The position numbers were made by a program, and so were the translations under genes. This document shows positions 14,181 to 22,944 of a DNA stretch of 34,052 nucleotides, piece by piece; positions within the stretch are counted from its first letter, which is position 1, and every line of letters starts with the position of its first letter. Origin of the DNA: an uncultured Peptococcaceae bacterium (GTDB lineage Bacteria; Bacillota; Peptococcia; Peptococcales; Peptococcaceae); the NCBI GenBank assembly GCA_902462325.1, contig CABQBF010000009.1, forward strand, positions 1-34,052, in the 5' to 3' direction. The notes below the pieces were generated by a model. The model worked only from the letters and a program-made list of their open reading frames with translations, was not told the origin of the DNA and made no database searches.

Positions 14181-15725
14181 ATGCAAACAGAAGAATCAAA
14201 ACAGCGGATGAAGAACAGCATTGGCCGCGCTTTTTTTGCGCTGCTTGCGGTGTTGCTGCAAATAATTTGGATTGTAGGCTTTGCGATCCAATTAACACAG
14301 TATTATGCGTATATTTCCACAGCCGTCAGCATTTTGGCCTTGATAATTGCGATGCGGATTTATGGAGAGCATATCAACTCCGCATATAAATTTTCCTGGA
14401 TTATTGTAATTATGGCATTTCCCATTTTAGGTTTGTGCCTGTTTTTGCTTTTTGGACGGGAAGGTGCTTCCTTGCTGATGAAAAAACGGCTCTATGCAGT
14501 GGAGCAAAATTTAGGGCAATATCTTCCGGATAACGAAGTTGTTTTGGACAAGCTGCGGCAAGACAATTTGGCAATCGGCAATCAGGCGTACTATATTCAA
14601 CATAGCGGTGGATATCCAGTTTATCAAAACACAGACATTGCCTACTATGGCGATACCACAGAGGCTTTGACAGAGTTAAAAGCGGAATTGCGCAAGGCAG
14701 AAGCATTTATTTTTATGGAGTATCACGCCATTGAGGATTCAACAGCTTGGGCTGGCATTGAAGTTATTTTAAAAGAAAAGGCGGCACAGGGCGTAGATGT
14801 GCGCGTGTTTTATGACGATATGGGCAGCATCGGTTTTTTAAGCAAGCCCTTTACAAAACGGCTGCAAGCCGAAGGCATTCAGTGCAGAGTGTTTAATCCG
14901 TTGATGCCGGTGCTGAATGTGTGTATGAACAATCGGGACCACCGAAAAATAACGGTGATAGACGGTAAAGTGGGATTTACTGGCGGTTATAATTTGGCAG
15001 ATGAATATTTTAACATCACCCATCCTTATGGTAAATGGAAAGATTCTGGCATTAAGCTGACAGGAGAAGCTGTCCGCAGCTTAACCTTAATTTTTCTGGA
15101 GCTTTGGAACGCCACGCAAAAAACGGCGGAAAACCCCCAATTGTTTTTGCCCGACCTGCAGTATCAAGCCAAAGAAGATTGTTTTGTACAGCCCTATGCC
15201 GATACGCCGCTGCGCAAAGATAGCGTGGCCGAAAATGTGTATCTGAACCTGATTAAAAATGCCAAGCGCTATGTTTACATCACCACGCCTTATCTGATTA
15301 TTGATGATGAGATGCAGAAAGAGTTGGAGCTGGCAGCACAGCGTGGTGTAGATGTACGTATCGTTACGCCGGGCATTCCCGATAAAAAATTAATTTTTAA
15401 GGTCACGCGCAGTTACTATGCGCGGTTGGTTGTTTGTGGTGTGCGCATTTATGAATATACACCGGGATTTATGCATGCCAAGCAGTTTGTTTGTGATGAC
15501 GAGGTGGCTGCGGTAGGCACCATCAATTTGGATTTTCGCAGCTTATATCTGCATTTTGAAAATGGCTGTTGGTTCTATGGCTGCAAGGCTGTACAGGAGG
15601 TAAAAGCAGACTTTGAAGCAGTTTTTGCGGAATGCACAGACGTAACGGCGCAATACAGCGGCAAGCGCAGCTTGGCACTAAGGGGCTGGCAATGTATTTT
15701 GCGGCTGTTCAGCCCGTTGATGTAA
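14181..15725 (+). CDS. cls: Cardiolipin synthase
   Basis: A 514-aa phospholipase-D-family enzyme. Two N-terminal transmembrane helices (residues ~10-60 and ~70-95) precede two HKD catalytic motifs: HRKITVIDGKVGFTGGYN and HAKQFVCDDEVAAVGTIN. It condenses two phosphatidylglycerol molecules to cardiolipin at the cytoplasmic membrane. The ATG at 14181 is preceded by AAAGGGG; the ORF extends to a TTG at 14163 that overlaps this site. Length is that of the bacterial ClsA-type family. It is monocistronic, ended by a bidirectional terminator shared with the convergent PPK2 gene. Confidence 0.95.
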   Translation: MQTEESKQRMKNSIGRAFFALLAVLLQIIWIVGFAIQLTQYYAYISTAVSILALIIAMRIYGEHINSAYKFSWIIVIMAFPILGLCLFLLFGREGASLLMKKRLYAVEQNLGQYLPDNEVVLDKLRQDNLAIGNQAYYIQHSGGYPVYQNTDIAYYGDTTEALTELKAELRKAEAFIFMEYHAIEDSTAWAGIEVILKEKAAQGVDVRVFYDDMGSIGFLSKPFTKRLQAEGIQCRVFNPLMPVLNVCMNNRDHRKITVIDGKVGFTGGYNLADEYFNITHPYGKWKDSGIKLTGEAVRSLTLIFLELWNATQKTAENPQLFLPDLQYQAKEDCFVQPYADTPLRKDSVAENVYLNLIKNAKRYVYITTPYLIIDDEMQKELELAAQRGVDVRIVTPGIPDKKLIFKVTRSYYARLVVCGVRIYEYTPGFMHAKQFVCDDEVAAVGTINLDFRSLYLHFENGCWFYGCKAVQEVKADFEAVFAECTDVTAQYSGKRSLALRGWQCILRLFSPLM

Positions 15726-15747
15726 GCGTATAGCAGATTATAAAAAG

Positions 15748-15795
15748 AAAAGCATACAGCATTGTTGCCAATAAGCAACGTTGCTGTATGCTTTT
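15748..15795. terminator. Bidirectional terminator between cls and ppk2
   Basis: AAAAGCATACAGCA (15748-15761) and TGCTGTATGCTTTT (15782-15795) form a perfect 14-bp stem with A/T ends, and the loop can pair further (TTGTTGC with GCAAC). It serves both convergent genes. Confidence 0.88.
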
Positions 15796-15797
15796 TA

Positions 15798-16691
15798 TTA
15801 TTCTTCTTCTGGCTCGGCAGAGATTGGCGTATCCTCCGCCAGCAACTGTTCTCGGCATTTTCCCAACAGGGCTCGTTTTTCTGCGGGCAGTTCAGGATAT
15901 TGCGGATTGATTTCCTGCAAGGTATTCACAATAATTTGCGAGATGAGCAAGCGGGCGAACCATTTTTTATCGGCGGGCACGATATACCACGGCGCATTTT
16001 TGGTGCTGGTTTCGCGGATAGCGTCTTCGTAAGCCTGTTGATAATTGTCCCAGTAGGTGCGTTCCTCAATATCGGATTGCGAAAACTTCCAGTTCTTTTC
16101 CGGATTTTCAATGCGCTCTAAAAATCGTTTCTTTTGCTCGTCTTTGGAAAGATGGAGAAAAATTTTCACCACACGAATGCCGTTTTGATACAGATATTTT
16201 TCAAAATGATTGATTTGCTGATAACGCTGCTTGAACAATTTGTCGGTTTTACAACGGTCGGGCAATTGGTAGGTTTCATGTAGATTATGCACCTTTACGA
16301 CCAACACGTCTTCGTAGTAGGAGCGGTTAAAGATTCCAATGTCGCCCCGGGCTGGCAGCACACGCATGGCACGCCACAGATAATCGTGGTCCAGTTCTTC
16401 CGAGCTGGGCTGTTTAAAGTTGCTTACCGTAACGCCCTGCGGATTAATGCCGGAAATCACGTGTTTGATAGCGCCGTCTTTACCGGCAGCGTCCATAGCC
16501 TGAAAAATAATCAAAATAGCTTCCTTATTTTCCGCATATAAGCGGTCTTGCAGTTCAGCCATTAATTGCTGGTTTGCTGCTAATAGCTGCGCAGCTTCCT
16601 CTTTTGATGCAAATTCAGCGGTATCGTTGGTGCTGAAATCTTCCAGGCGAAATTTCTTTTCTCCGTTGTAGCAATACTTCTTGATGTTCAT
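15798..16691 (-). CDS. Polyphosphate kinase 2 (PPK2 family)
   Basis: The 297-aa protein has the PPK2 Walker A motif (FQAMDAAGKDGAIKHV, residues ~63-78), Walker B-type ARGDIGIFNRSYYEDVLV and a lid region with basic residues (DEQKKRFLERIENPEKNWKF). PPK2 enzymes transfer phosphate between polyphosphate and nucleoside mono- or diphosphates; the ~300-residue single-domain form suggests the AMP/ADP-phosphorylating classes, which sequence reading cannot settle. It is convergent with cls and 21 nt downstream of the SpoIIE-phosphatase gene on the same strand. An operon with the redox-sensing genes is possible. Confidence 0.92.
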   Translation of the reverse strand: MNIKKYCYNGEKKFRLEDFSTNDTAEFASKEEAAQLLAANQQLMAELQDRLYAENKEAILIIFQAMDAAGKDGAIKHVISGINPQGVTVSNFKQPSSEELDHDYLWRAMRVLPARGDIGIFNRSYYEDVLVVKVHNLHETYQLPDRCKTDKLFKQRYQQINHFEKYLYQNGIRVVKIFLHLSKDEQKKRFLERIENPEKNWKFSQSDIEERTYWDNYQQAYEDAIRETSTKNAPWYIVPADKKWFARLLISQIIVNTLQEINPQYPELPAEKRALLGKCREQLLAEDTPISAEPEEE

Positions 16692-16712
16692 AATACGAGC
16701 CCCCAGTTTTGT

Positions 16713-17852
16713 TTAATAACGATAGATGATAACTTCTTTGCCGAGTTTTTGTAATTGAGCAGTTAATTTTTCAATGACAGCGGCGCGCAGGCGAATGCCC
16801 GGTTTAATTTGCTCGTAAGCCTCGTTGAGTTGTGTGCCGAAGAAAATATTAATGCGGTCGGCATACAATAATTCGTGCAGCAGCATCGTAGCGCCGTTCT
16901 TTGGCAACTGTTCCTGCTGCTCTTTTTCCAGTAATTCGGTGCAGTGATTCATGGTGATGATACCTTCGGTCACCAAATCAATGCCGTTTATTTTGGAGAT
17001 TGGCGGAATATCGTCAACTGATAAGTTGTCGTCCACGTTCTCTAATTCACGGTCTGTTTCGCGGGCAAAGACTTGCGCGGTGGTGCCGCCACAAATAATT
17101 TTATGCCCTTTGCTTTTTAAGAATTCCTCAACCATACGGGCATCGTCTTTTTTGTCAACAGGCAAGCCAGTTAGTAGAGCGCATTCACGGGCTTGACGCA
17201 TGTGTACGGCTACTGCGGTGGTATCATCGCCTGGCTGGCTGATATAGTAGCTCATGCAAATACCGATGACCTGGTCCACTAAATCCTGGGCGGAATGATT
17301 GAGCTTTACATTTTCCTTTAACGCTTTTACCAAACCGGAGGTTTGCAGCCCTAATGGCAAGGTTAAGCCTAGGCCCGCTTCCGTTACGCCGTCGCTGGTA
17401 ATCAGCAAATAGTCGTCCTCTTTTAATTGCAGATGGGCCTCGTTGATTTTTTTGCCCGCAACTTCCCGGCTGGTGCGTTCCACCACATTGACAAAGCCTT
17501 TAGAAATATGGATAGGCGGCAGACCGTCAAAATCGATGATATCCACTTGCCCGTCCGGCGTAATCTTTAAGATGGTGAAGGTAGAATAGGCAACATGACG
17601 CACAGAACAGACTGGCAGTGTGCCTACAATGGTTTCTACAATATCCTCCAGCGATACATGGCTACTGACCATTTTAGAAATAATCTTCGTTGTCAGATTA
17701 GAAAGAATATTGGCTTTTACACCGCTACCCAAACCATCTGAAAGCACCACGACTGTTTCGTCGAGGTCACGGACAATTTCTACCGAGTCACCGCAGGTGA
17801 CTTCCCCGTGTTTGATTAATTGGGTTTTCCCAACTTCGCAGATTAAACTCAT
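16713..17852 (-). CDS. SpoIIE-type PP2C serine phosphatase
   Basis: The 379-aa protein has PP2C/SpoIIE motifs: VVVLSDGLGSGVKANILS at the N-terminus and DDYLLITSDGVTEAGLG near residue 150, plus GDDTTAVAVH at about residue 210. The last ~160 residues (from about CALLTGLPVDKKDDARMVEE) form an extra domain I do not recognise, ending KEVIIYRY. No membrane segment is present. It overlaps the hydrogenase-like gene by 4 nt (ATGA), so the two products are made together. Partner-switching phosphatases of this sort usually act on an anti-sigma-antagonist; no such gene is adjacent. It probably gives the output of the redox sensor upstream (inference). Confidence 0.9.
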   Translation of the reverse strand: MSLICEVGKTQLIKHGEVTCGDSVEIVRDLDETVVVLSDGLGSGVKANILSNLTTKIISKMVSSHVSLEDIVETIVGTLPVCSVRHVAYSTFTILKITPDGQVDIIDFDGLPPIHISKGFVNVVERTSREVAGKKINEAHLQLKEDDYLLITSDGVTEAGLGLTLPLGLQTSGLVKALKENVKLNHSAQDLVDQVIGICMSYYISQPGDDTTAVAVHMRQARECALLTGLPVDKKDDARMVEEFLKSKGHKIICGGTTAQVFARETDRELENVDDNLSVDDIPPISKINGIDLVTEGIITMNHCTELLEKEQQEQLPKNGATMLLHELLYADRINIFFGTQLNEAYEQIKPGIRLRAAVIEKLTAQLQKLGKEVIIYRY

Positions 17853-19540
17853 TGATCCAGCTCCTTCTCTTGATTGAACTGTTTGATCAAATCAAGCAAA
17901 ATGATTTTTGTATCCGCAGTGGTTTCGCCTAATAATCCCGCAATCTGCTGGGCCACAAACATCTGGTTATTGATAACCTGATTGGCCTTGCTGAGCGCTT
18001 CTTTCTTCATTTTTTCCAGCTCGGCCCGTTTCTTTTCTTCTTCGGTAATATCGGTGATGGTGGCCATGTACAGATTTTGTGTGCCCTGCATACGCACCAC
18101 GTTTTGACGGGTTACTAAGCCGATGTCGTCATAATGCACAATCAAATCCTTCATGCCGCGGCCCGTTTCCACCACCTTTTCAAAATCACGGTGGTCGATA
18201 TATTCAAAGATTGCACTGCCTACTTGCAGATTATAGGCTTTAAACATATCGCGGGCAGCCGGATTGAATTCCTGAATGATAAAATCCTGGTCAAAAACAA
18301 TGATGCCGCTGGGGTTGCTGCGAATGGCAGTATTGGCCGTAGACTCGGCGCGGCCACGCATATAAGTCATGCACATTTTTTCTTCAGCCTGACCGCGGGC
18401 AACAGCAACCGCCTTTTCATAGCAGCTATCAAAACCGCAGGCGCCGCAGTTCATAACCTTTTTGTTGTACTGCTTTAAATTGGATAAAATCTCGCGAATT
18501 CGCGCAGTTTCTACTTTAGTCGGTTCCACATAGCGGTTTTTAAAAGTACGGCTCATATCAGGTACTTGGGCAAAATGGCGGATAGGTTTATTACCATATT
18601 GATGATAATAATTGTTGATTTCAATTTTCTTTTCCAGAATTCCTCGTTTTTCTAAGCCGAAGCCTCCGACACAGCCGTTACGGCAGCCGTCCAATTCGAT
18701 AAAGCGACTGCTGAAATTGGCGGTCTTTTCTAATTCTTTTAAGGCTTCGATGCAGGTGCTCAAGCCGGATAAATATTGGACCTCTGTGCCTGTCAGCACA
18801 CCGCGGTCTACCATCATTTGCATCAGATTGCCGGCCATTGCCAGCGGAACGCCCAGCGGCTTAAACTGCGTCAGTTCCACTTCTATGTTAGCCAGCGTTT
18901 CTTTATCTACCTTATGGCTGAAAATAAAGTCCAGCGCTTGGTCTAAGGTTAAGGTCAAGTCGATGTCAGACTCTTTGCCTACCATGCTGAGACAGGGCGA
19001 GATATGCACGACTTTAGCATCCTGCCCGTATTTCTGCTTTAACAGGCGGGCATGAATGACCGCTTCATTTTCAATTGGCGCCAAGTGTTCCAGCAATTTG
19101 GGAAATTTTTGTTCAATCAAATTGACTACAATCGGGCAATGACTGGAAATAATATATTTGTCAGTGTTTTGCAGCAGATTGGCATAGGTATCCAGGAACG
19201 GTTCTGCATTGACGGACATCTCCTCAATGGCGTAGAAACCGATATGCTTTAAGCGAGCCCATAATTCCTGTTGGGACCATTGATTAAAATGATTGACAAA
19301 GGTTGGCGGCAGACTCAAAATTACCCGTTCATTCTGTAAATATTCTTCTAATTTTGGAATCTGGTCAATGATGCTTTTGGTATACTGTGGACATTCTTTG
19401 ACACAGCGACCGCATAAGACGCATTGGTCTGTCATAATTTTTGCCTGACCTGTACGGAAACTGATGGCCTTTACATCACAAGTGCGCAAGCACCGGTAAC
19501 AGTCGCGACAGTTACCAGTATTATTAATGATTGGAAACAT
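17849..19540 (-). CDS. [FeFe]-hydrogenase-like sensory protein with PAS domain
   Basis: 563 aa. The N-terminus has two [4Fe-4S] sets (Cys11/14/17/21 and Cys40/43/46/50). The hydrogenase large-subunit-like region, residues ~70-300, keeps the four H-cluster cubane cysteines: SSHCP (Cys135), SPCLSMVGK (Cys183) and GCRNGC (Cys286, Cys290). The proton-relay cysteine usually just before Cys135 is His134, and the second loop is longer than PCxxK. A further Fe-S motif NCGACGFDSC (365-373, with Cys390) and a PAS domain (~405-500) follow, then a coiled tail. This order matches putative sensory hydrogenases (Group C/D) linked to SpoIIE phosphatases. Hydrogen or redox sensing is inferred. Confidence 0.88.
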   Translation of the reverse strand: MFPIINNTGNCRDCYRCLRTCDVKAISFRTGQAKIMTDQCVLCGRCVKECPQYTKSIIDQIPKLEEYLQNERVILSLPPTFVNHFNQWSQQELWARLKHIGFYAIEEMSVNAEPFLDTYANLLQNTDKYIISSHCPIVVNLIEQKFPKLLEHLAPIENEAVIHARLLKQKYGQDAKVVHISPCLSMVGKESDIDLTLTLDQALDFIFSHKVDKETLANIEVELTQFKPLGVPLAMAGNLMQMMVDRGVLTGTEVQYLSGLSTCIEALKELEKTANFSSRFIELDGCRNGCVGGFGLEKRGILEKKIEINNYYHQYGNKPIRHFAQVPDMSRTFKNRYVEPTKVETARIREILSNLKQYNKKVMNCGACGFDSCYEKAVAVARGQAEEKMCMTYMRGRAESTANTAIRSNPSGIIVFDQDFIIQEFNPAARDMFKAYNLQVGSAIFEYIDHRDFEKVVETGRGMKDLIVHYDDIGLVTRQNVVRMQGTQNLYMATITDITEEEKKRAELEKMKKEALSKANQVINNQMFVAQQIAGLLGETTADTKIILLDLIKQFNQEKELDQ

Positions 19541-19543
19541 AGA

Positions 19544-19795
19544 TTAGTCCTCCTGTAAACAGATATTGAGCAATGACGGGACATCGGCCACCGTTACATG
19601 CTTGTACGTTTCACCGTTCACACGCACAATCACACCGTCGGCACATTGGCTTTGGCAAAATGCCCCCGTCAGTTCAAATAAAACATCGCCGGACTGCTGT
19701 CGTTTCTCCAGCTCTACCTGGAACGCCTGTGCAATCAGCGGAGCGCCTTTTAGATGGCAGGCGCTGCCCATGCAAACTTGAATTCTTTTTTCCAT
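19544..19795 (-). CDS. Thioredoxin-like [2Fe-2S] ferredoxin
   Basis: The 83-aa protein has Cys8 and Cys13 (VCMGSACHLKGA) and a second pair in FCQSQC, the usual four ligands of thioredoxin-like [2Fe-2S] domains such as NuoE C-termini. Its stop is 3 nt from the hydrogenase-like gene, so it heads that three-gene set. It probably passes electrons to or from the hydrogenase-like protein, as the equivalent subunits do in electron-bifurcating hydrogenases. Here it is a stand-alone domain without the NuoE N-terminal helix bundle. No promoter was identified with confidence in the ~150-base gap to the LysM gene. Confidence 0.9.
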   Translation of the reverse strand: MEKRIQVCMGSACHLKGAPLIAQAFQVELEKRQQSGDVLFELTGAFCQSQCADGVIVRVNGETYKHVTVADVPSLLNICLQED

Positions 19796-19947
19796 AGTTT
19801 CGTCCCCTTTAACATTTTATCTGATAAATTAATTATACTTATTCATTGCGGTTGGGGCAAGGGGGTAAATTACTTTCCAGCCATTCCCTAATGCAATACT
19901 GTTTTCCATGGGCTATACTGACAAGGACGAAAACAAGGAGGTATGAA

Positions 19948-20745
19948 ATGTTAAAACGAGTAAAAACCTTGACGGTAGTCACAGCATTATCTCTTTGCTG
20001 TAGCCTTATGACTGGTGGCGGAACAGCCCTGGCGGACACATATCAAGTGAAAGCAGGCGATTCCCTGTATCAAATCGCCAGCAACCATAAGATTACCGTA
20101 GAAGAACTGAAGGCGGTCAATTCTTTGCAGGGAGACAAAATTCTGGTAGGACAAACCCTGCAAATTCCGGCCAACTATGCGACCCATCGGGTTGTTATTG
20201 GAGAATCGTTATATCAGCTAGCACAGCGTTACGGCTGTACAATCAGCGATATCAAAAATTTAAACGGTTTATCCAGTGATGTCATTCAAGCTGGCACAGT
20301 TTTAAAAATTCCGTCCAGTGCCAGCGCCTATAGTGATGGAATCAATACCAGAGTCACTTCCTCAAGAGGCGGCAGCTATCAGCGCACCTATACCCAAGAA
20401 GATTGGGATATGCTGGCGCAGGTGGTGTACGGCGAAGCCCGCGGTGAAATTTATACCGGTCAGGTAGCAGTGGCAGCCGTTGTGTTAAACCGTCTGGAGG
20501 ATGCGGACTTCCCCAACACCCTATACGGCGTAGTATTTCAAAAAAATGCGTTCACCTGTGTCAACGACGGCCAATATTATTTACAGCCAGACCGTACCGC
20601 CTATGAAGCAGCGTTAGAAGCCATGCAGGGCAACGACCCTACCAACGGCTGTCTGTATTATTGGAATCCGACTACAGCCACAAGCCGTTGGATTTGGACG
20701 CGCCAGATAGAAACGCGGATTGGCAATCATGTTTTCGGCAACTAA
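19948..20745 (+). CDS. LysM cell-wall hydrolase of the SleB family
   Basis: 265 aa with signal peptide (LTVVTALSLCCSLMTGG, cleavage near ALA-DT at residue 30). Two LysM repeats follow: YQVKAGDSLYQIASNHKITV and HRVVIGESLYQLAQRYGCTI, each ending in an LQIP or LKIP strand. Residues ~150-265 are the Hydrolase_2/SleB domain, with MLAQVVYGEARGE (catalytic Glu of this family) and GCLYYWNP. This fits a cortex- or peptidoglycan-lytic enzyme of the spore or the vegetative wall. The ATG at 19948 follows AAGGAGG with 6-nt spacing; the longer frame from 19846 has no such site. Expressed alone, followed by hairpin repeats. Confidence 0.92.
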   Translation: MLKRVKTLTVVTALSLCCSLMTGGGTALADTYQVKAGDSLYQIASNHKITVEELKAVNSLQGDKILVGQTLQIPANYATHRVVIGESLYQLAQRYGCTISDIKNLNGLSSDVIQAGTVLKIPSSASAYSDGINTRVTSSRGGSYQRTYTQEDWDMLAQVVYGEARGEIYTGQVAVAAVVLNRLEDADFPNTLYGVVFQKNAFTCVNDGQYYLQPDRTAYEAALEAMQGNDPTNGCLYYWNPTTATSRWIWTRQIETRIGNHVFGN

Positions 20746-20754
20746 ACGTTTGTC

Positions 20755-20877
20755 TTTTTTGTGCCTGACTGTGTTGTTTTCAAATTTGTTTGCTTGCGTA
20801 CAATCACACCCGACTAAAAGTGCGTCGGGCGCGCGGCGCTGCTCAAATTTGAAAGCCGCCTTGTCAGGCGCAAAAAA
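20755..20877. repeat. Intergenic hairpin repeat, copy 1a
   Basis: The outer stem TTTTTTGTGCCTGAC pairs with GTCAGGCGCAAAAAA (14 of 15 plus one G-T). Inside are GTTGTTTT, an inner stem (20778-20787 with 20845-20854, perfect 10 bp) and AAAGCCGCC. The loop contains an extra hairpin CCCGAC-GTCGGG. It is the first of at least four full copies; see the covariation finding. Confidence 0.75.
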
Positions 20878-20884
20878 TTCTGCA

Positions 20885-20987
20885 CTTTTGGGAGATAGTA
20901 GAACAATAGCGTTGTTTTGGAACTAGCTTGTTCGCATACAATTTGTATAGTCTCACTTTGCCGATTGCAAAGCCGCCTGCCCAAAAG
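20885..20987. repeat. Intergenic hairpin repeat, copy 1b
   Basis: The outer stem CTTTTGGG pairs with CCCAAAAG. It keeps the constant GTTGTTTT, GTTCGCATAC, TTGTATAG and AAAGCCGCCT blocks; the inner stem is decayed. A further fragment (GTGTTGTTTTCAAA) lies near 21021-21034. Confidence 0.7.
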
Positions 20988-21050
20988 AAAAAATAAACTA
21001 CGTTTAGACTAGTGGACAACTGTGTTGTTTTCAAAAAAATAATTTAGTGC

Positions 21051-21103
21051 AAAATGACCTGAGTAAAAATGTTTCACGTGAAACATTTTACCCAGGTCAT
21101 TTT
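21051..21103. promoter_or_regulatory. parS: parS site 1 in a long palindrome
   Basis: TGTTTCACGTGAAACA at 21070-21085 is an exact match to the ParB/Spo0J binding consensus. It forms the centre of a longer palindrome whose arms (AAAATGACCTG and CAGGTCATTTT ends) extend to 21051 and 21103 with few differences. The whole could also fold as a terminator for the XRE gene. Confidence 0.95.
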
Positions 21104-21127
21104 GTATGCTTCAGTTTTTAATTTTTT

Positions 21128-21802
21128 TTATTTCCGATACCAAATCTGCGCGGTACAAAAAATTAAGACTGCCAGCGTCAGGGCTTCGGCCCAGGCAACT
21201 AAATGGGTTTCTAGCCCGTTTCTATATATCCATGGAGGAAACATCCACCAGAAACGAATACCGGTGGCATAGCGCAGGTAGCCGTAAAAAAGCAGCCATA
21301 GTATCCAGCCGCACTTTAATAGGCCGCGGCTTTTCGTGGATAGATAAAGCAATATCGCAAGAAGTAATGTAAGAATTAATAAACCAATAGCTAGAATGCC
21401 ATTTATAAATACGCCGCTAAAGAGGCCGAACATACCGCAGGCTAATAAAATAATAATGGCAATTTTCTGCCACGATAAAGTTTCTTTTGCTGCAACGGCT
21501 TTCGATTTGATTGCTGTATCGCTGGAGTGGGGCTGTGATGCGGCGTTGTAGGATATTGCAGATGTTTCCTGTGAAACAGTTTCTTTCTCTGCTGTATAGG
21601 AGGACGTTTCGCCTTTAATCAATTCATCCAGCGATATTTCAAACAGCTCGCCCATTTTAATCAGCTTATCCAATTCGGGCACGGAAGCGTCTGTTTCCCA
21701 TTTGGAAACAGACTGTCGGGACACCTCCAGCAATTCAGCCAGCGTAGCCTGCGACAACTGCTTTTGTGTGCGATAGGTGTAGATGCGTTGGCCCAATGTC
21801 AT
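21128..21802 (-). CDS. XRE regulator with membrane-spanning C-terminus
   Basis: The 224-aa protein has an N-terminal XRE helix-turn-helix (MTLGQRIYTYRTQKQLSQAT, then SRQSVSKWETDASVPELDKL, residues 1-62). A Ser/Thr/Ala-rich linker follows (~65-105), then about three to four transmembrane helices (residues ~110-155, 165-185 and 200-222). Membrane-anchored XRE proteins with this start are common in Firmicutes and often respond to envelope stress; the target here is unknown. The degenerate parS-like TGTTTCCTGTGAAACA at 21563-21578 lies inside the gene. AAAGGA lies upstream of the ATG. Confidence 0.85.
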   Translation of the reverse strand: MTLGQRIYTYRTQKQLSQATLAELLEVSRQSVSKWETDASVPELDKLIKMGELFEISLDELIKGETSSYTAEKETVSQETSAISYNAASQPHSSDTAIKSKAVAAKETLSWQKIAIIILLACGMFGLFSGVFINGILAIGLLILTLLLAILLYLSTKSRGLLKCGWILWLLFYGYLRYATGIRFWWMFPPWIYRNGLETHLVAWAEALTLAVLIFCTAQIWYRK

Positions 21803-21934
21803 AGTCGTACAGTCCTTTCTTTATGAGTTTTGTTAGATTTATTATAACGGCAGATGACAGATTGGGCAACCAAGCGGACTTTTCATGGCCGCAACTGACA
21901 GTTGCACTTAGGCTGACAGGCTGTATTTTCTATT

Positions 21935-22693
21935 TTACGACCCGTTTCGGTAGCCCAGATACTGCACACCGTTTTCTTCTCTGGTGATGGGCTGACGGCA
22001 AATATACTGTCTGGCAGCAATGCAATCGCCGATGATGGTATAGGCAATTTTTTGATTGTGTGCGTCGCCCCGCTGCTGTGAGCTCCACTGCTCGTTGGAC
22101 AAACGGGCGGCCACGCGAATTTTCAGCCCGGCTTCGGCAGCTTTGGCCAGCATCAGCGGCGGTATGGACAGGCAATTGGTGCCTACAGTTTCCAATAGGC
22201 GGCGGGAAAGGCAATGGGGGCCGTGGGAAGGCGTGGCCAACCCAATGGAAGAAAACAAACCCAGCTTGCGGTTCAGTTGCTCCCGATAAAAAAGCACCGC
22301 CTTGGCAGTTTCCGAGCGATAGCCAATATAGGGATAGCAGTTGGTAAGAGCCAAATCACAATCTTTATAAGCTACCGCGCAAAGCAAATCCTGTAGGCAG
22401 GCAGAAAATTCCCCCTGTAAATCGCCGTCCACAAATAAAATTTGGTCGGCGCCTAATTTTAGCGCGCAAGCGGCGCCCCAACTGCGGGGCACATCAATGC
22501 CCAGCGGCAGCGGATATTCAATTAGTGCCAAACGAGAGGCCAACGGATGATTTAACACCATCTGGCGAGTGCAATCGGTGCAGCCGTTCAGTACCGGAAT
22601 GACAACGTCTAACGTAAAAAGATGAGCCAGATTATCCAGCACATGCACAATGCCCGCTTCCTCATTGCAGGCAGGAATAACAGCAGCAATCAT
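21935..22693 (-). CDS. GT2-family glycosyltransferase
   Basis: The 252-aa protein starts MIAAVIPACNEEAGIVHVLD, typical of GT-A fold family 2 enzymes, and has the DGDLQGEF metal-binding DxD-type motif at about residue 92. Residues to ~200 fit the catalytic domain. No transmembrane segment is evident, so it probably works on a soluble or peripheral acceptor. The closest general pattern is the glucosyl-3-phosphoglycerate/dolichyl-phosphate sugar transferase kind, but the acceptor cannot be assigned. The ATG at 22693 is preferred over the TTG at 22699 because GGAGGG is at proper spacing only for the former. Single-gene unit. Confidence 0.85.
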   Translation of the reverse strand: MIAAVIPACNEEAGIVHVLDNLAHLFTLDVVIPVLNGCTDCTRQMVLNHPLASRLALIEYPLPLGIDVPRSWGAACALKLGADQILFVDGDLQGEFSACLQDLLCAVAYKDCDLALTNCYPYIGYRSETAKAVLFYREQLNRKLGLFSSIGLATPSHGPHCLSRRLLETVGTNCLSIPPLMLAKAAEAGLKIRVAARLSNEQWSSQQRGDAHNQKIAYTIIGDCIAARQYICRQPITREENGVQYLGYRNGS

Positions 22694-22863
22694 AAACAAT
22701 CCCTCCTACTATAAAATATGAAAAACTGGTGTGAAAAACACAGAAAATTGCAAGAGCAAAAGTAAAATCCTTGCAAGTCTATTGGTTGAGCAGAAAACTA
22801 GCATTTTGTTTGTATTGTCCACCCCCCTAATAGAGCTACCAATACAGAAAACGCTGAAAAAAA

Positions 22864-22905
22864 TTGGAACAGAAAATGTTTCACGTGAAACATTTTTTGT
22901 TCCAA
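22864..22905. promoter_or_regulatory. parS: parS site 2 in a long palindrome
   Basis: An exact TGTTTCACGTGAAACA at 22877-22892 lies at the centre of a 42-nt palindrome (21-nt arms starting TTGGAACA, one mismatch). It lies 1.8 kb from site 1. Part of the right arm may double as the -35 region (TTGTTC) of the RNA that follows. Confidence 0.95.
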
Positions 22906-22944
22906 ATCGAGAATATCTGTCTAAACCAACGCACTATTAAAGAA

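Noticed and set aside
21686..21712. Palindrome GTCTGTTTCC...GGAAACAGAC inside the XRE gene
   Set aside because: It lies within the conserved helix-turn-helix codons (SVSKWETD) and is explained by coding constraint; no parS core.
22731..22940. 69-codon open frame on the plus strand
   Set aside because: It contains the parS palindrome and part of the RNA promoter; no ribosome-binding site and no recognisable protein features.
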